NCBI RefSeq assembly: GCF_000204055.1
Contig: NW_006768768.1
Span: 1,056,071-1,120,070, forward strand
DNA: 64,000 bases
Origin: Melampsora larici-populina 98AG31
Lineage: Eukaryota > Basidiomycota > Pucciniomycetes > Pucciniales > Melampsoraceae
Direction: 5' to 3'
Shown: one piece after another, positions 1 to 11,684 of the stretch
How positions within the stretch are numbered: position 1 is the first letter of the stretch
Layout: the number at the start of each line of letters is the position of its first letter
The notes under the pieces: generated by a model
The model's input: the letters and a program-made list of their open reading frames with translations, nothing else
The model's database searches: none
Told to the model about the DNA's origin: nothing
Translations under genes and position numbers: made by a program

Positions 1-1713
1 TTTAAGTTGATGCACAATTGATATTGAAAGAGTTTTGATGGAGATGTGTTACTATAGTCACGGAGATTTGTGTAAATTTTTTTCTTGGGGATTTGGGGGT
101 GACATGGGAGTGATGTGTGCTAGTTTGTCAAATGTGAGGAAGAAATTGAAAGATATCACCCCAGGTGATTCGCATGTTTCATGGCTGGAAAGTATGGTCC
201 CATTACGAAAGGTATGAAGCAGAGTACAAAATTGAAAGATAAGAAACGTAGCAAGTGTTTTGATTCAAGATGTTGTTTTTGGTAATTGGGTTGCAATATG
301 GACCTTGAGAGCAGAAGGCCATCTTCCTTACATATGATTGAACTGGTTGGTGTTTTTGATTGATGTGGTATGATTTGAATGAGCTTTAATAGCTGATGTG
401 TGAGGATTTAATCCGTTTGCCAACAAACAAAAGCACTTCAAACTGAAGTGGTGGTCGGCCTTTCATGTTCTTCAAACCGCCAGGCTGAGGTCTCTGATAA
501 CCTAACGGTCATCTCTGAACATATTTTTGGAGCTCTTCAGTAAGACAATCAACGTAGCAATTTCTCAAAATTCTTATAACACCATCCCATTTCTTCTTCC
601 ACTTTATCAAGATCAGTATTAAATTCAATGGGACATATTCAGCTCAGGTAAGCAGTGTGTTTTGGAAAAAAACAGTCGGATTCCATACACCTTAGACTTC
701 TGGGTGGTTGCTTCATACCTCCCCGAGATTATCAACCGTACACGTTCTTTCTCGTCCTATGATCTCCCAAGTCGATCCAATGAAGAAGAGCTGACGCAAC
801 AGATCAAGAACGCCATCAAAAATGGATTTTATCTTCAGAAGATTGGAGTCGCTTTTATTAAGATGATTTGTACCATAAATCTCATATCTGGGTACCCTCA
901 AATGAATCTCCAGCAACTCGACACGATGCGAAGAAAAGAATTGAGACAAGAGTAGCTTGCTTGCATGGCGTAGGGTCATCGAGTTTTCCTGCAGGAGACA
1001 TCATTGTCAGTCTGGACCTAGTCCTCCCGCACGCCGGATTGAAGATGTAGAAAAAGATTTTTTGTCACACAAATCATTATCAAGTAGGAAATCCCTTGCA
1101 GCAGTAACTTGCCATCATTTGGAGCACTCATCCCTAGCCCACCATAAAACAAAACACACGAACTAACTCTCAATATTCAAGATTCAAAAATTTCGAGACT
1201 TGTTGGATCAGAGAGCGCTGTGATTGAAGACCTTCTGGAAGCTTTCTGGTCGGGGAAAGTAGTGCCTTGGTAGGGGTGGTCTTTCTTGATTGCAATAATC
1301 TTATAGGCACTTCATTATTGTCCTTGGTTTCATAAAATTCGAAGAAGAGTCCACAAATGACTGCTGAGGATGAGCTGGGCTGGCGATATGTACAAGTGAT
1401 GAAGATCTGATCAATCCCAAGACCGCGTCCACTCGTTTAATATCCTCATGGTGTGTTTCTTTCCTCTACCAAATTCCAATGACCATTCAGCCCAATTTAG
1501 GCATCTACACGCGATACCATCAATTGTCATGGTTGGGTTCTATTGTCAGTCTTGACTCTTAACTCACAATGTTCATGTCGGCCTATGGTGTTTCAAAAGC
1601 CGGATTGTCTAAGTATTCAAGCTCCCGTGATTTACCAGGATTTACCAAGTCCGAACATCCTTTAATGGAACCGCCCGCCTCTATGAAGAGATATTCAATC
1701 GTCTGACCGTCCC
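1..1713. other. Left flank, no gene assigned
   Basis: No recognisable domain, tRNA or rRNA is visible. The only moderately long plus-strand reading frame is 662-955 (97 residues). It has no motif I can name and overlaps an equally long minus-strand frame at 713-979, so neither is annotated. The stretch is mixed in composition, unlike the AT-rich or pyrimidine-rich repeats to its right, and may hold a decayed gene. Confidence 0.4.
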
Positions 1714-1964
1714 TTTTATAAGGGGTGGGAGATTTTTCCACCCTTTTCTTTCCACCCGTTTTGTGGTGTAAAAACCCAAGGGGTGGAAAATTGCATACCC
1801 TGGGGGGTCATATGCAATGTTCCACCTTTTTTCCATTTTTTCTTGCAAGTGGAAAACAAGAGGTGGAAAAACTAGGGTGGAAAATTGGATCTCGAAGCCA
1901 GCAATATCAAATTTTCCACCCAGATTCTTTCCACCAGATAGTGAGTGTCAAAATATTTGTGCGT

Positions 1965-3588
1965 TGTAGAACTTATAACCCAACAAGGGTTATACAGAGC
2001 TGGAAGAGGATAATCTACTAATATAATGACTAGTAGAAGTTGTCTAAGGACTGCTCTTCTAAAACAACACAATCAGAAAGAGCTCTGTTGTATTGAGTAC
2101 TGATAAGGCACCAGAGAAATGTATCTTCACACGTATTTAAACTTTAAAAGCACACTTTGTATTACTATCAACACTGCTATAGTGTTATTCCCAATTGATA
2201 ACTAAAGAAAATAAGCAATATCTGATTGATATTATTCCCAATAAGTCTTTATGACTATGATACTAAAGTAAATTTCTCTTTATAGCTATAATAAAGGGCG
2301 TATTTAAGTGACCAGGTACTATTAAAATAAGTTTATGATGATAAACAAAATAATAATGGCGTAAATGATAAAGAAAAAAGGGGAACAACAGTCCCAAAAC
2401 CCTCTCAAAGTATATATAACAATGTACTAGAACTTTTACAATGGTCAACAGCCTCCAAACCAATCAAATCCGCCCAAAATTCCCTAAAAACCCTATGATG
2501 ACGCAATGTAATGATTTTGTTACTAATAAATGATGTAATTTTCACAGCTAAAAGTGATCAATGACGCAATAATATGATGTACAGCACTTCTTATGATGAA
2601 TAAAGGTGATTTTTTCCTTGTAAACTAGCTGAAAACCAATTTTTGAGATTACGAATTTTTTCAGATGTGCTCCAATTTTTGATTACTAAAGTGCATCTTG
2701 TAGCCCACGTGTTACTGATCATTTCTGACACCTACATGACCTACTTCTGATGAGTGATGCGCAGGATATTGAGTTGTGAAGTTAAGGTTTTGGGTGTTAC
2801 ATGTGACTGGTGACTGTAAATTCGAGATTCCACCAATTCTTTATTTGCCTTATAACTTTTTACACACACCTCCGTTACTAATGAGTTAAAGTTTGTACAT
2901 TATGTAATCCACTCTTCTGCGTTGAATGAGACATCTACCAACCTATTCTGACGTCATTTGACATATGTAATTAGCTGAAAACCTCCATTTTCCACAAATT
3001 TCACCCATTTTCTTCACTTTTCACAGCTACTACTCTCTTTTTCTTGCTCATGTAATATGACATCATCATCTATAACCTTAAAAATCCCGGAAAATCCTCT
3101 TGGCAACCTTAAATTCCATCACTACCACTATTACACATCCAAACTACACGTGTACCTCTTGTTTACCAACTTCAAAAAAGTACCTTTTCCCTAATAACTT
3201 TTGTTTCTGCTTATCAACCTTGAAGATTAAAATTGTCATAGTATAATATAATGTTGTTCTTTCATATTCTAACCTCATAATACCCATAACTTTATTTTTA
3301 CTAACCTAAAAACCATTTTCCAACTTTTATACCTATATTTTCGAATTTTTCTTATGTTTTTCTTTCTTTCTTTTTGTAATAAGTTTGTAAGTAAACTATA
3401 ATGATCTTATGTATAATGTGAAATAAAAATGATGTAATGTTGACCTAATGACCAATACATAAGCCTACAAGAGCTTCAATTGATCAAAAACCTCCATTTT
3501 GAATTTTCTTTCCTGCTGAATCCTGCTGATAAACTGGTAAACTGGTAATTGTGAATTTTTTAATTGATCCCATAAATTGTTCACCACA
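1965..3588 (-). repeat. Solo LTR of the gypsy E family
   Basis: On the plus strand it starts TGTAGAAC and ends CACCACA. It is closely similar along its full length (1624 bp) to the 1629-bp LTRs of element E at 45399 and 54929. It is flanked by the 4-bp repeat GCGT (1961-1964 and 3589-3592) and no internal region remains, so it is a solo LTR left by LTR-LTR recombination. It differs from the E LTRs at more sites than those differ from each other, for example ATCTACTAATA against ATCCACTAATA near the start. It sits inside the left arm of element K. Confidence 0.92.
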
Positions 3589-3838
3589 GCGTAAAATTCC
3601 ATATGAGCCACCTCAGATTGAATTTTACACCCATTCGTTGCCACCAATTTCAAAAATTACACCTTTGCTTTACACCCAAAGAGAAAAGCTGAGTGTACAG
3701 TTGAAATTTCATGGTTGATAATCCATTTCAAAGGACAGGTTGCTTTCAACTTGTCCTTTGATGCTTTTTCAAAAGCACAAGGTGCTTTTCCTTGAAGCAC
3801 TATATAATGGGTTACGAGATTTTTACACTCAATAATAA

Positions 3839-4278
3839 GGGGGCTCAAGTCAAAAATTCTGCGGCCTTTTCTTAAAAAATCAGGGAAAGTTTTTTACAGT
3901 ACCATGCTGTAAAAACTTTTCCCAATTCGTAAAAACAGACTGTAAAATTTCTTTCGGATCTCCTTCTGAGCAGAAAATTTGCGCAAATTTGCGTAAATTT
4001 ACTGCTCAAAAAAGTTTTTTACAATAGGGGGTTTCAAGTCAGAAATATTTTGTGAAACTTGTTAAAAAACGGACAAGTTTTTTAACTTTTACGGTGGGTT
4101 TTTTTTCTGCAAATATGCGGTCAACACCATTCGGGACACCTAAAAAGGTGTCCCGATTTTTTTAAATTTACGGTATATTTTGCAACATCGGACAACTTGT
4201 TGGACTGTAAAATACCGTAAATTTATTGACTTGAAACCCCCTAATAAAAGTAGTAAAAAATTTTGACTTGAGCCCCCC
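3839..4278 (+). mobile_element. MITE J1, Harbinger-like
   Basis: The inverted ends GGGGGCTCAAGTCAAAA and TTTTGACTTGAGCCCCC are flanked by TAA (3836-3838 and 4279-4281). Its left part matches MITE J2 (5126-5413) read in the opposite direction. A 3-bp T-A-rich duplication fits PIF/Harbinger-type insertion. It carries a second small element at 4027-4241. It lies in the centre of element K and has no coding capacity. Confidence 0.75.
4027..4241. mobile_element. MITE J1b nested in J1
   Basis: Its inverted ends GGGGGTTTCAAGTCA and TGACTTGAAACCCCC differ from J1 in the bases after the G-run. Comparison with J2, which lacks it, shows a host site ACAATAAAAGTAG, so the duplication is AATA or ATA. No coding capacity is seen. 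Confidence 0.65.
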
Positions 4279-4590
4279 TAATGAGTGTAAAAGTGTAGAT
4301 TACATGGGTGTAAATGCATTTTTACACTCAATCCGGCCAAATTCCTGGAGTGCAAAGATTTTGTATGTAAATGGTTGTGTGTAAAAGTGTAGGGTGGCTC
4401 CATCTACCTACAATCTTACACTCATTATTTTTACACTTGATATGTAGTGTAAAAAAATACAGTGTAAAAATTGCTATAGACCCTAAATGTCTAATTTTAC
4501 ACTCAATATGGAGTGTAAAGTTGAGGAGTGCAAATATGTAAGCACACGTGCCATGCTTATAATTTTACGCTCATCAAAGCAACTTTGTGA

Positions 4591-4701
4591 CACCGTGTCC
4601 GTGTAGGGTTTGCTTGTCGGCAAGTGCACACCGACTCCCTTTGAGGCAGAAAGAGAAGTCGTGCGCGCTCGTCGACAAGCGAATGCTACCCGGACACGGT
4701 G
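4591..4701. mobile_element. Short palindromic MITE, 111 bp
   Basis: It starts CACCGTGTCCG and ends CGGACACGGTG. The arms pair imperfectly for about 30 bp, and it is flanked by GTGA on both sides (4587-4590 and 4702-4705). It is more GC-rich than the surrounding element K. The superfamily cannot be told from the sequence. Confidence 0.55.
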
Positions 4702-5125
4702 GTGACTTAGCGGAAAAACTGCACGTATCTGCAATTTATCTCAAAGTCTCTCAAATGTGTCTGTCTCCTCACACATATTTGGAATTGGTTCAAATTCTTT
4801 CAAGTGTGTTTGTCTCCCCAGTGCAAGGAAGGTATTTATCCACAGCAGGTATTTAAGTATATAAGTCATTGTTGCAATACTTTTGCGTTTGTAAACAACT
4901 GTTATCTAATTGATGATTGTCTAATTACTTGTTCAATAAGTCCACTCATTGACAATAGCTATTGTGCTTTTCCCTTTGGATGTAAAAGGAAGGTGTAATT
5001 TTCTACGTTGGTGGAAACAAATAGGTGTAAAATTCGATCTGAGGTGGCTCATATGGAATTTTACACATCAAAAATTTGACACTCATTATATGATGGAAAG
5101 AATATGAGTGTAAAATTCAATATTA

Positions 5126-5413
5126 GGGGGGCTCAAGTCAAAATATTTTACTACTTTTATTGTAAAATTTTGTTCCCAATTGCATAAAATTTACGCAAAA
5201 TTTTATGCAATCGGGGAAAGTTATACAACATCCCAAATTTTTTAAGCAGCAAATTTACACAAATTTGCGTAAATCTGCTGCTCAGAAGGAGATCTGAAAG
5301 AAATTTTTACGGTCCTTTTTTACGAATTGGGAAAAGTTTTTACAGCACGGTACCATAAAAAACTTTCCCCAATTTTTTAAGAAAAGGCCGCAAATTTTTT
5401 GACTTGAGCCCCC
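5126..5413 (-). mobile_element. MITE J2, Harbinger-like
   Basis: It has inverted ends GGGGGGCTCAAGTCAAAA and TTTTGACTTGAGCCCCC, with TSD TTA (5123-5125 and 5414-5416). It is the same family as J1, opposite orientation, 288 bp. It interrupts the right arm of element K: removing it restores pairing of that arm with the left arm. Confidence 0.78.
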
Positions 5414-5607
5414 TTATTGCTGGGCTCAGGATGCAATTTTCCACCCTTGTTTTTCCACCTCTTGTTTTCCACTCACAAGAAAAAATGGAAAAAAGGTGGA
5501 AAATTGCATATGACCCCCAGGGTATGCAATTTTCCACTCACCAGTTTTTTACACCACAAAACGGGTGGAAAGAAAAGGGTGGAAAAATACAGGTTCCCCT
5601 TTTATAA

Positions 5608-6553
5608 GGCCATCTATCTGAACCGAGATAGTTCCAATCCCGGCACTTAATGGCATACCTTCACCGGCGGTACTATTGACAATATAAGCTAAATGTAAGT
5701 CGACTTTTGAAATGATATCGCATCATTTTCAACTCGCGTCTACGAAGACAATGTTGGACAATTAGATCCTGCCAGCAGAAAACTTTTTTTGTTGCCCATT
5801 GGAACACTTCCCAATATGGCACTTGGAGAAGCTGTTGTGACCGCTTGCTTGCCAACTTGGCCAATCGATTGCAATCAATAAAAATGATTCAGTCAGGCCA
5901 AAAACGCCTAATATTGACTATCTATGTATCGCGCTCACCCTGGACCCCCACCAGCGATTTGCACAAAAGATTCCACTTCACTGACTTCGACCCTCAGTTT
6001 CTCCAAAGATTCTCATACTATCTTGTCCGTCAATAAAAATGACCCAAGTTGCACAATTGTTGATTGCATGCAAATTCAAGTGTAACGCATGAAGTGAAGT
6101 ACAATCAACACAATCAACAAAGGAAGATTGAACCAGAGGTAAAAGGTGAAAGTGGGCAGATCTTATCCGCACACGTTTCAAGAATTATTAACATTCAAAA
6201 TAAGTTCTTTTGATGCAAGTCCATATCATACATCAAGAAACTGTTTTTGAGCATCACATTTGAGCATCACATGGCTGAGTATTCAATTGTCTCCATAACT
6301 CAGCTTTTTCATCATCAATTGAAGTGTTTTGTCCTACTTCGGCCATCAAACACTAAGATGCTTTTCACCACTTCAGAGCGGGAGATTCAATACGTTTCTA
6401 CATTATCTATTAACTAAACACACCAAACCAATTGCAAATCAATTACAAACCGATTACACACAGATGCAGTTTTCTTTTGAAACTCGATCAAGATTTTCAC
6501 AAAACTCAAGTAAAACAAAACAAGATTTAAAGTATTACAAAGACCTTTCACAA
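5608..6553. other. Intergenic, nothing assigned
   Basis: Between element K and the secreted-protein gene I see no ORF with a recognisable motif. There is a weak inverted repeat around 6050-6120 (GTTGATTG with CAATCAAC) and two direct copies of a GAGCATCACAT motif near 6250-6270. Part of it should be the 3' untranslated region of the gene at 6554. Confidence 0.4.
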
Positions 6554-7028
6554 TCATTTACCAGGATTAACACAAGTAGCAGGAACCAATGATATCATAC
6601 AGCCTACAATATCGTCTTTATCTTCCGGTTTATCGCCACAGAGTCCAGGCTGTGGCTTGAAGCCTTTTGGAAGGATCTCTACCTCCCCTTTTGAACAGAC
6701 AATTGCACTGCCTTTGCATGAAAGTGTAGCATCTTTTGCTTTACATGAAATACCTGTTAATCCTTTCGGCACGTTACCATTTGTACATGCCAAGGTAGCC
6801 ACTTTTTGAAAACTATTATTGGTTGCTACCTTCTTGTCTGGCTTTGTTTCGGCGGCAAATATTCCAGAATGGAGCGCGAGGAAAAATATGATCACAAAAT
6901 ATTGCCTGTTATTTGAAAAATATAAAAAAAAATCGTTTAGTCAGTTGGTAAGCTTGAACATGGAATTCCGTCGAAAAAAGAGTGTAGTGGGTTTGTATTC
7001 TTGATAGTGGAGCACATACTTACTTCAT
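6554..7028 (-). CDS. Small secreted cysteine-rich protein, candidate effector
   Basis: Two exons on the minus strand: a 5-nt first exon (7024-7028, ATGAA) followed by a GTAAGT donor, a 118-bp intron (6906-7023) ending CAG, and a second exon 6554-6905. The joined protein has about 118 residues and begins MKQYFVIIFFLALHSGIFA, a good signal peptide with probable cleavage after GIFA. The unspliced frame would have to start at a GTG codon and would lose part of the signal, which is why I choose the spliced start. The mature part has seven cysteines in a Lys/Gly-rich chain and no domain I recognise. Small size, secretion signal and cysteine content fit a rust apoplastic or haustorial effector candidate; that role is inference. 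An odd number of cysteines leaves one unpaired. Confidence 0.75.
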
Positions 7029-8518
7029 TTGAGAAAAGTTTCTCGAAAGTCCTTGAGTGCAATTGAATGAGCTGTAGGCTTAGGTGCGGGGAGCGAAATC
7101 GATATCTTCAGGCAAAGTTGCTATACAGGAGCCAAAGAAGAGGGATGTGTGGTCCGTTGTTTGATATGCTGTGGTCTTTTGGTGGACTCAAAGACGAAGT
7201 GTCAATTTCCAGAAGTGACGCTATGGAGCCTGGAGTATTATGAGGAGCTATTTGATGAACAAAAAATATCGAAATGACTCAATGAGGATAATCCTGCCTG
7301 GAATGTATGTTATAGATCAGACAATCACACAGCAGACTTCCCTTTTATGTTGTGGTGAAGCCATTTTTATAGAAATCCATCTCAATCCGGCTGCTAGGGT
7401 GCGAAGGCTCGTGCCAGGATGACTCGTCTCGGTCTCGTGCCTTTCTGTGAGGGAGGCATGTTGTCGCTCTTTAACTGGAGAGGCAACTCGGGTGGCCTGG
7501 CGATTCGTCTTTCTCCTCGCCAACGAGTGATTGCCATCGAAGAACGTAAACTTGGTTTCGGTCAGCTGCTTACACCGGTTTAGCATGCGGAGTTGGCATC
7601 TGAGTCTGGGGCGATGAGGTCACCTCATTTCATCAACAGCTTCATTGGCTCGAAACACGCGATCACGGTTGAAGGTTTGGATGAGTGCAGTCGATGATGT
7701 GCTACCTTGACGACAATGCCCCGGTTGCTTGGGTTTTGGCAGAAGACCGCTATTTGAAGCACGATCCACACAAGTACAGACGCCGGCATCTGTTGACATT
7801 AAGTTCATTCGGTTAACAAGACATTGGGCGACCGCAACCCTGCTTTGGTCGAGGGGTCAGAACGACAAGCTTGTTCCGAATGTCACATAGCTCATGAGGA
7901 GGTGTTGGGCAGAGGCTCCCGGATACATCCCAGTCAACATATGCTCAATAGACGAAGCAAATAGTGGTAGCGAGTATTAGAGAAATGAAATGAGAAATAG
8001 AAGAAATGAAGAGACAAGCGGAGAGAATCCTAAATTTTAAAAACAAGTTAAGTTGTCTGCTCTACGGGTCGAGTAATCTTACCTTTTCCTTTTTTCCAGC
8101 TTTACGCTGCACGCGTCTTGCTCCCACGTGTCCTATTTCACTCCTTGGGTTCATTTGCTTTTCACTATTGCTTTTGAGTTTGGCGACTTGGACCATAGCA
8201 GCTCTCCACCGTTTTTAACCAAATCTCGATGGCAATTTGATTTTTGTGACGGGGAGGGCTGGGTTTCCCTTTCAGCCCGATTGTGGGTATGTAATTTAGG
8301 TTAAGGGAAACCTGTGATGAATTATCGTCCGATCTGTATATCTTGATTGAGGTACATAGCTTGAGTGTGGAGTTTGATACAAACTGCGACCGGTTTCCTC
8401 TTCCCAACTCCAACAGCCCGCCTTCGTCGCATTTACTTGACCCGATTTTGATTCATAACGTCGACCGCTTCATCATCGAAAGTAGCGCCTCCCTCTCGAT
8501 TCTTACAACACTCAAAGA
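7029..8518. other. Intergenic between secreted protein and acyltransferase genes
   Basis: This should hold the upstream regions of both neighbouring genes, which diverge. Several short frames occur on both strands (for example 7317-7586 minus), but none shows a domain, signal peptide or plausible splice pattern. No TATA element can be assigned with confidence. No terminal repeats were seen. Confidence 0.4.
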
Positions 8519-9610
8519 ATGTCGCTTGCTCTATCTTTCTCTTTAGCTCAATTGACGCTTCTCGGTCAGGCTGCTCTGTTACATCCCGCGTGTCGGACCA
8601 GCTACCATGCGCGACTGCTCCGTCTGGGTCTCATACCCCTCGCATTCGGCTTACTGGCCTCATTTGCCATGCGAAGGCGTGCTCAATCAACGTCCCCACT
8701 GGATAGCGCAGCGAATATCTTTATTGGTCCAATGATCGCTGTAACCGCCCTGCGAAGTTTGATTTGGGGGACAAGTTCCAAACCATACCATCGATTGAAA
8801 GACTCCGAAGCGCGGGGTTCACTTTTGGATAAATTAGCCTTTGGACTTTCACTTCTTTCTAGTCCGAGAGGAATCGGTTGGTCTTTCGGGGTTCCTCTAC
8901 AACCTGTCAATCAAACCAGAACGGACTTCTTTCGAGATACATTGAAAAGACTTTCAAGCGATTTATGCATCTTTACAAGCTCAGTCGCCATCTTAGCCAT
9001 CATTGACATCAGTCCATATGCAACTACACCAATCTTTCGATATCTCATGACCTTCTTTTCCGGTACGCTTGCTTGGACCATGCTTGATAGCGCTGGATGT
9101 TTTGCCCGACTAGTAGCCCTCTTATTCGGACTTGATCTGGCCGAATATACTTTCTGGCTTGATTCTCCAATCCGATCGACGAACCTTGCAGATTTTTGGT
9201 CAAGAAGATGGCATAGCGTCTTGAAACACGTGTTTGTGGAAGGGGGAGCCAAACCGTGTGAAGCAATAGTTCAAAAGTTGTTAGGCAATGGTGTTCTCAG
9301 TCGATCAGCAGCATTAATTGGTGCTTTCACAATCTCAGGATTGATCCACGAGTTTGGTCTCTGGTTTGCTACTCAACCGGATCTTTCATTTCGAACTACG
9401 AGTTTCTTCGTGAGTCAAGGATTAGGAGTGGTACTTGAATCTACATTTTCTAAATTGACTGGCCGCCGTGTAGGTGGTTGGCTTGGTAGAATTTGGATGT
9501 TACTATGGTTGGTAGCTTGGGGTAGATTGATGATTGATTCTTGGCTAGACCAAGGTGTGGTGGATAGTAGCTTAATGAAAGCATATCTTTCAGAGCATGG
9601 ATATTTTTGA
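8519..9610 (+). CDS. Wax synthase-like MBOAT acyltransferase
   Basis: A single uninterrupted frame of 363 residues. The sequence is strongly hydrophobic with about seven to nine membrane segments. Around residues 218-232 it has the wax-synthase signature: a prolyl-serine region followed by LADFWSRRWHSVLKH. Near residue 275 it has ISGLIHEFG, which supplies the conserved histidine of the membrane-bound O-acyltransferase fold. This combination is typical of the wax synthase domain family (MBOAT_2) in basidiomycetes, which transfer acyl groups to alcohols or other small acceptors in the endoplasmic reticulum; the substrate here is unknown. The start at 8519 is the first Met of the frame and no intron is needed. 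Length fits the family. The gene is intact and has host-like composition, in contrast to the TE-rich surroundings. Confidence 0.85.
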   Translation: MSLALSFSLAQLTLLGQAALLHPACRTSYHARLLRLGLIPLAFGLLASFAMRRRAQSTSPLDSAANIFIGPMIAVTALRSLIWGTSSKPYHRLKDSEARGSLLDKLAFGLSLLSSPRGIGWSFGVPLQPVNQTRTDFFRDTLKRLSSDLCIFTSSVAILAIIDISPYATTPIFRYLMTFFSGTLAWTMLDSAGCFARLVALLFGLDLAEYTFWLDSPIRSTNLADFWSRRWHSVLKHVFVEGGAKPCEAIVQKLLGNGVLSRSAALIGAFTISGLIHEFGLWFATQPDLSFRTTSFFVSQGLGVVLESTFSKLTGRRVGGWLGRIWMLLWLVAWGRLMIDSWLDQGVVDSSLMKAYLSEHGYF

Positions 9611-11679
9611 ATTGCTGTTTACTTTTCCCTTATTGATTGTGTTGTAAACTTTCCCTCATGGATTGTGATCGAATATCAGTCATAGAGTATTCACTTGCAT
9701 AATTGTCTAAATATTTGGATGATATATAACTGGCCCACTTGGCATCTTGCTGAGATCTAGAGCACGGTATCATTCTAGGTCCAAGCATCTTATTTTTCAA
9801 GCTCACAATGGTTAGGTTAGCTTGAGGTTCAATCAGGAAACCAAGACTCTGATTAAATGGTTTCAATCTGAAAGATCTTCAGGGCCATCTTAAATTGAAT
9901 CAGTTCTGTAACTACACCTACCTGTACAAAATTATGTTGCTTCTGGATTGTATCACTTTCTTTGCCTGTGATCTACAATTACAAATCAATTGGAATGCTT
10001 TAAGTCTTGTGGCATAACATTAGAAGAGCAGCATTGTGATTACATGACATTGAGAAAAGCTATATATCATTATTGCATGTATGTGTACTTTGATTAATCA
10101 GCATCAAATGGCAACCTTCACCTCCTCTAGTTTTACATTTGATGCTGATTTGTAAAACTATTGGAGGTGAATGTCACCTCCCCAAAAAGCAGTTGGTCTG
10201 GGCTCTGGACAGGTTCCTTGCTAACAGCCTTTCAAGAGCTGTGATTGCACTGCTGGCAAAGGTACCTTTGATATTGATTCCCTTGGATTGAAAGAGCCAA
10301 GGTATCCTTGGACACAGCTTCCAAGTAATTGATCCAAGGCAATCTTTAGGGTCAAGGAAAGCCTTGGATCAATTTATTGGACACACAGTCCAAAAATACC
10401 TTGGATTTCCAATGCAAGACATTTTTGTTGGCAATACTAGGTCAAGAATGGATGGGTGGGATGCAAGTTGGATGATTGGAAGATCACCAGGTTTAGCTGT
10501 CTTTGCATGCCATAAGGTCAGGAGTGCTACCTTCTTCTCACCAACTCCTTCAACATTTAGATTGCCCAAGGTTAACATCCACTAGTGATTTTTCTGACAC
10601 ACATCATTCCCCAGAAGGCCACTAGCACAGCTGTCACAATCATCTCCTCAACATCAGTTCTTCTGGCAAAGTCACACACAAGACCAATGGCTCTTGTAAC
10701 ATGATGGGGATTTTTTCGCTTTTATGATCCTCTGATCCCACATTGTTTGTGCCTAGAGTGATCTGGTCTTTGGATATTTCTGTTGCCCATATGAAGGCAT
10801 TGAGTACTTTTTGATCTAGATTGGGATGAGTGAGTTTGGTTGCCATCTTCCACGTATGTAAACCCACTAGGTACTTCACAATTGTCTTAAATTTGATGAG
10901 TTTTTGTGCTGATGTTTCTTTCTCAATTTTGAAATGACCTGCCCATGCTATGAAACTGTAGATGTTGACTGATCTTACCAGGATAGCATTCTCACAATTT
11001 TTCCCTTGGTGTTTGATATACTCCTTGAGATTTGCCACTGCGCTCATGTATCCTTGAAAAGGTGACATTTCCCAAGCTCCCCCACTGTATGGCCCTCCAT
11101 CTTCCTAGTTTTAGTATACTCAATTCCATTTACCACTTGTTCAAAGCTGGTTCTTCCCCTGTTTGTGTTAGGTTTTGACATTGCAATACTGTGAAATGTT
11201 AAACGGAAAAGATTAGGTGATATTTTGATTTGTAAACAACCAGAGCATTCTCTACCTGCTCTATACCTCTGGACAAGGATTTAGTGTTTTTGCCTAGTGA
11301 GTCTAGTTGCTTTTCTTCTAAGTTGCAATATAATTCCACCAATCTCCTTTGTATGATCCTTCATTCCTTATTTACTGCTACATGTTTTGATTGGAAGTTT
11401 CAAAATACCCCCTCTGTGGTGGTGTCCATCAGGTACACTTGCTGTCTCCCTTTCGTGTTGTGATTATTTGCAACCATTTCAAGGCCTAGCCGTACTGCAA
11501 TGTTTAAAGTCAAGGCAATGTTGGGCTTCAAATCCAATGCCTCTGTGACATTCCAGTCTTTCTTCAGTTTCCGCTGGACCCGGTTGATTGCTAGAAGGAG
11601 GCCCATTCCAATAGTAATCACAGCATCTCCCAGCTACCAACCACAATGTCTGTTTTGGTGCAGCACATCAACACACACC
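9611..11679. other. Flank of retrotransposon A, repeats and decayed sequence
   Basis: The first 400 bp are probably the 3' end of the acyltransferase transcript. At 10095-10175 there are nested palindromes (AATCAGCATCAAATG with CATTTGATGCTGATT, and an overlapping pair around GTAAAACTA), suggesting a small fold-back element. From 10260 to 10400 the motif CCTTGGAT recurs on both strands. A decayed coding fragment is listed separately at 10640-11068. Nothing else is supported. Confidence 0.45.
10640..11068 (-). pseudogene. Possible tyrosine-recombinase (Crypton-like) fragment
   Basis: This 142-residue frame has a run containing FIAWAGHFKIEKETSAQK, then KYLVGLHTWKMATKLTHP, and further on a PIMLQEPLVLC segment. 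This order (a W-A-G start, a helix with Y-L-V-G-L-H-T-W, then a P-x-M-L-x-x-L helix) resembles the SAM-like N-terminal domain of Crypton-type tyrosine recombinases abundant in rust genomes. No catalytic domain with the R...H-x-x-R...Y residues is present nearby, so it is a fragment. The identification is from pattern memory only and could be wrong. Confidence 0.3.
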
Positions 11680-11684
11680 ATAGA

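Larger units (their letters stand above)
1722..5599. mobile_element. Fold-back TIR element K with 8-bp TSD
   Basis: The ends begin GGGGTGGGAG and finish GGTTCCCC, and are flanked by the same 8 bases TTTTATAA at 1714-1721 and 5600-5607. Left-arm sequence 1722-1964 continues at 3593 to about 3700, once the LTR inserted at 1965-3588 is taken out. It pairs with 5599 back to about 4960, once the MITE at 5126-5413 is taken out. The arms are therefore roughly 350 bp and rich in GTGGAAAA and GTGTAAAA motifs. There is no transposase, so it is non-autonomous. An 8-bp TSD fits hAT- or KDZ-type mobilisation; which one is an inference. Confidence 0.8.

Noticed and set aside
7317..7586. Minus-strand 89-codon frame near the secreted protein gene
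   Set aside because: Arg/Thr-rich low-complexity translation with no start context, domain or splice support.
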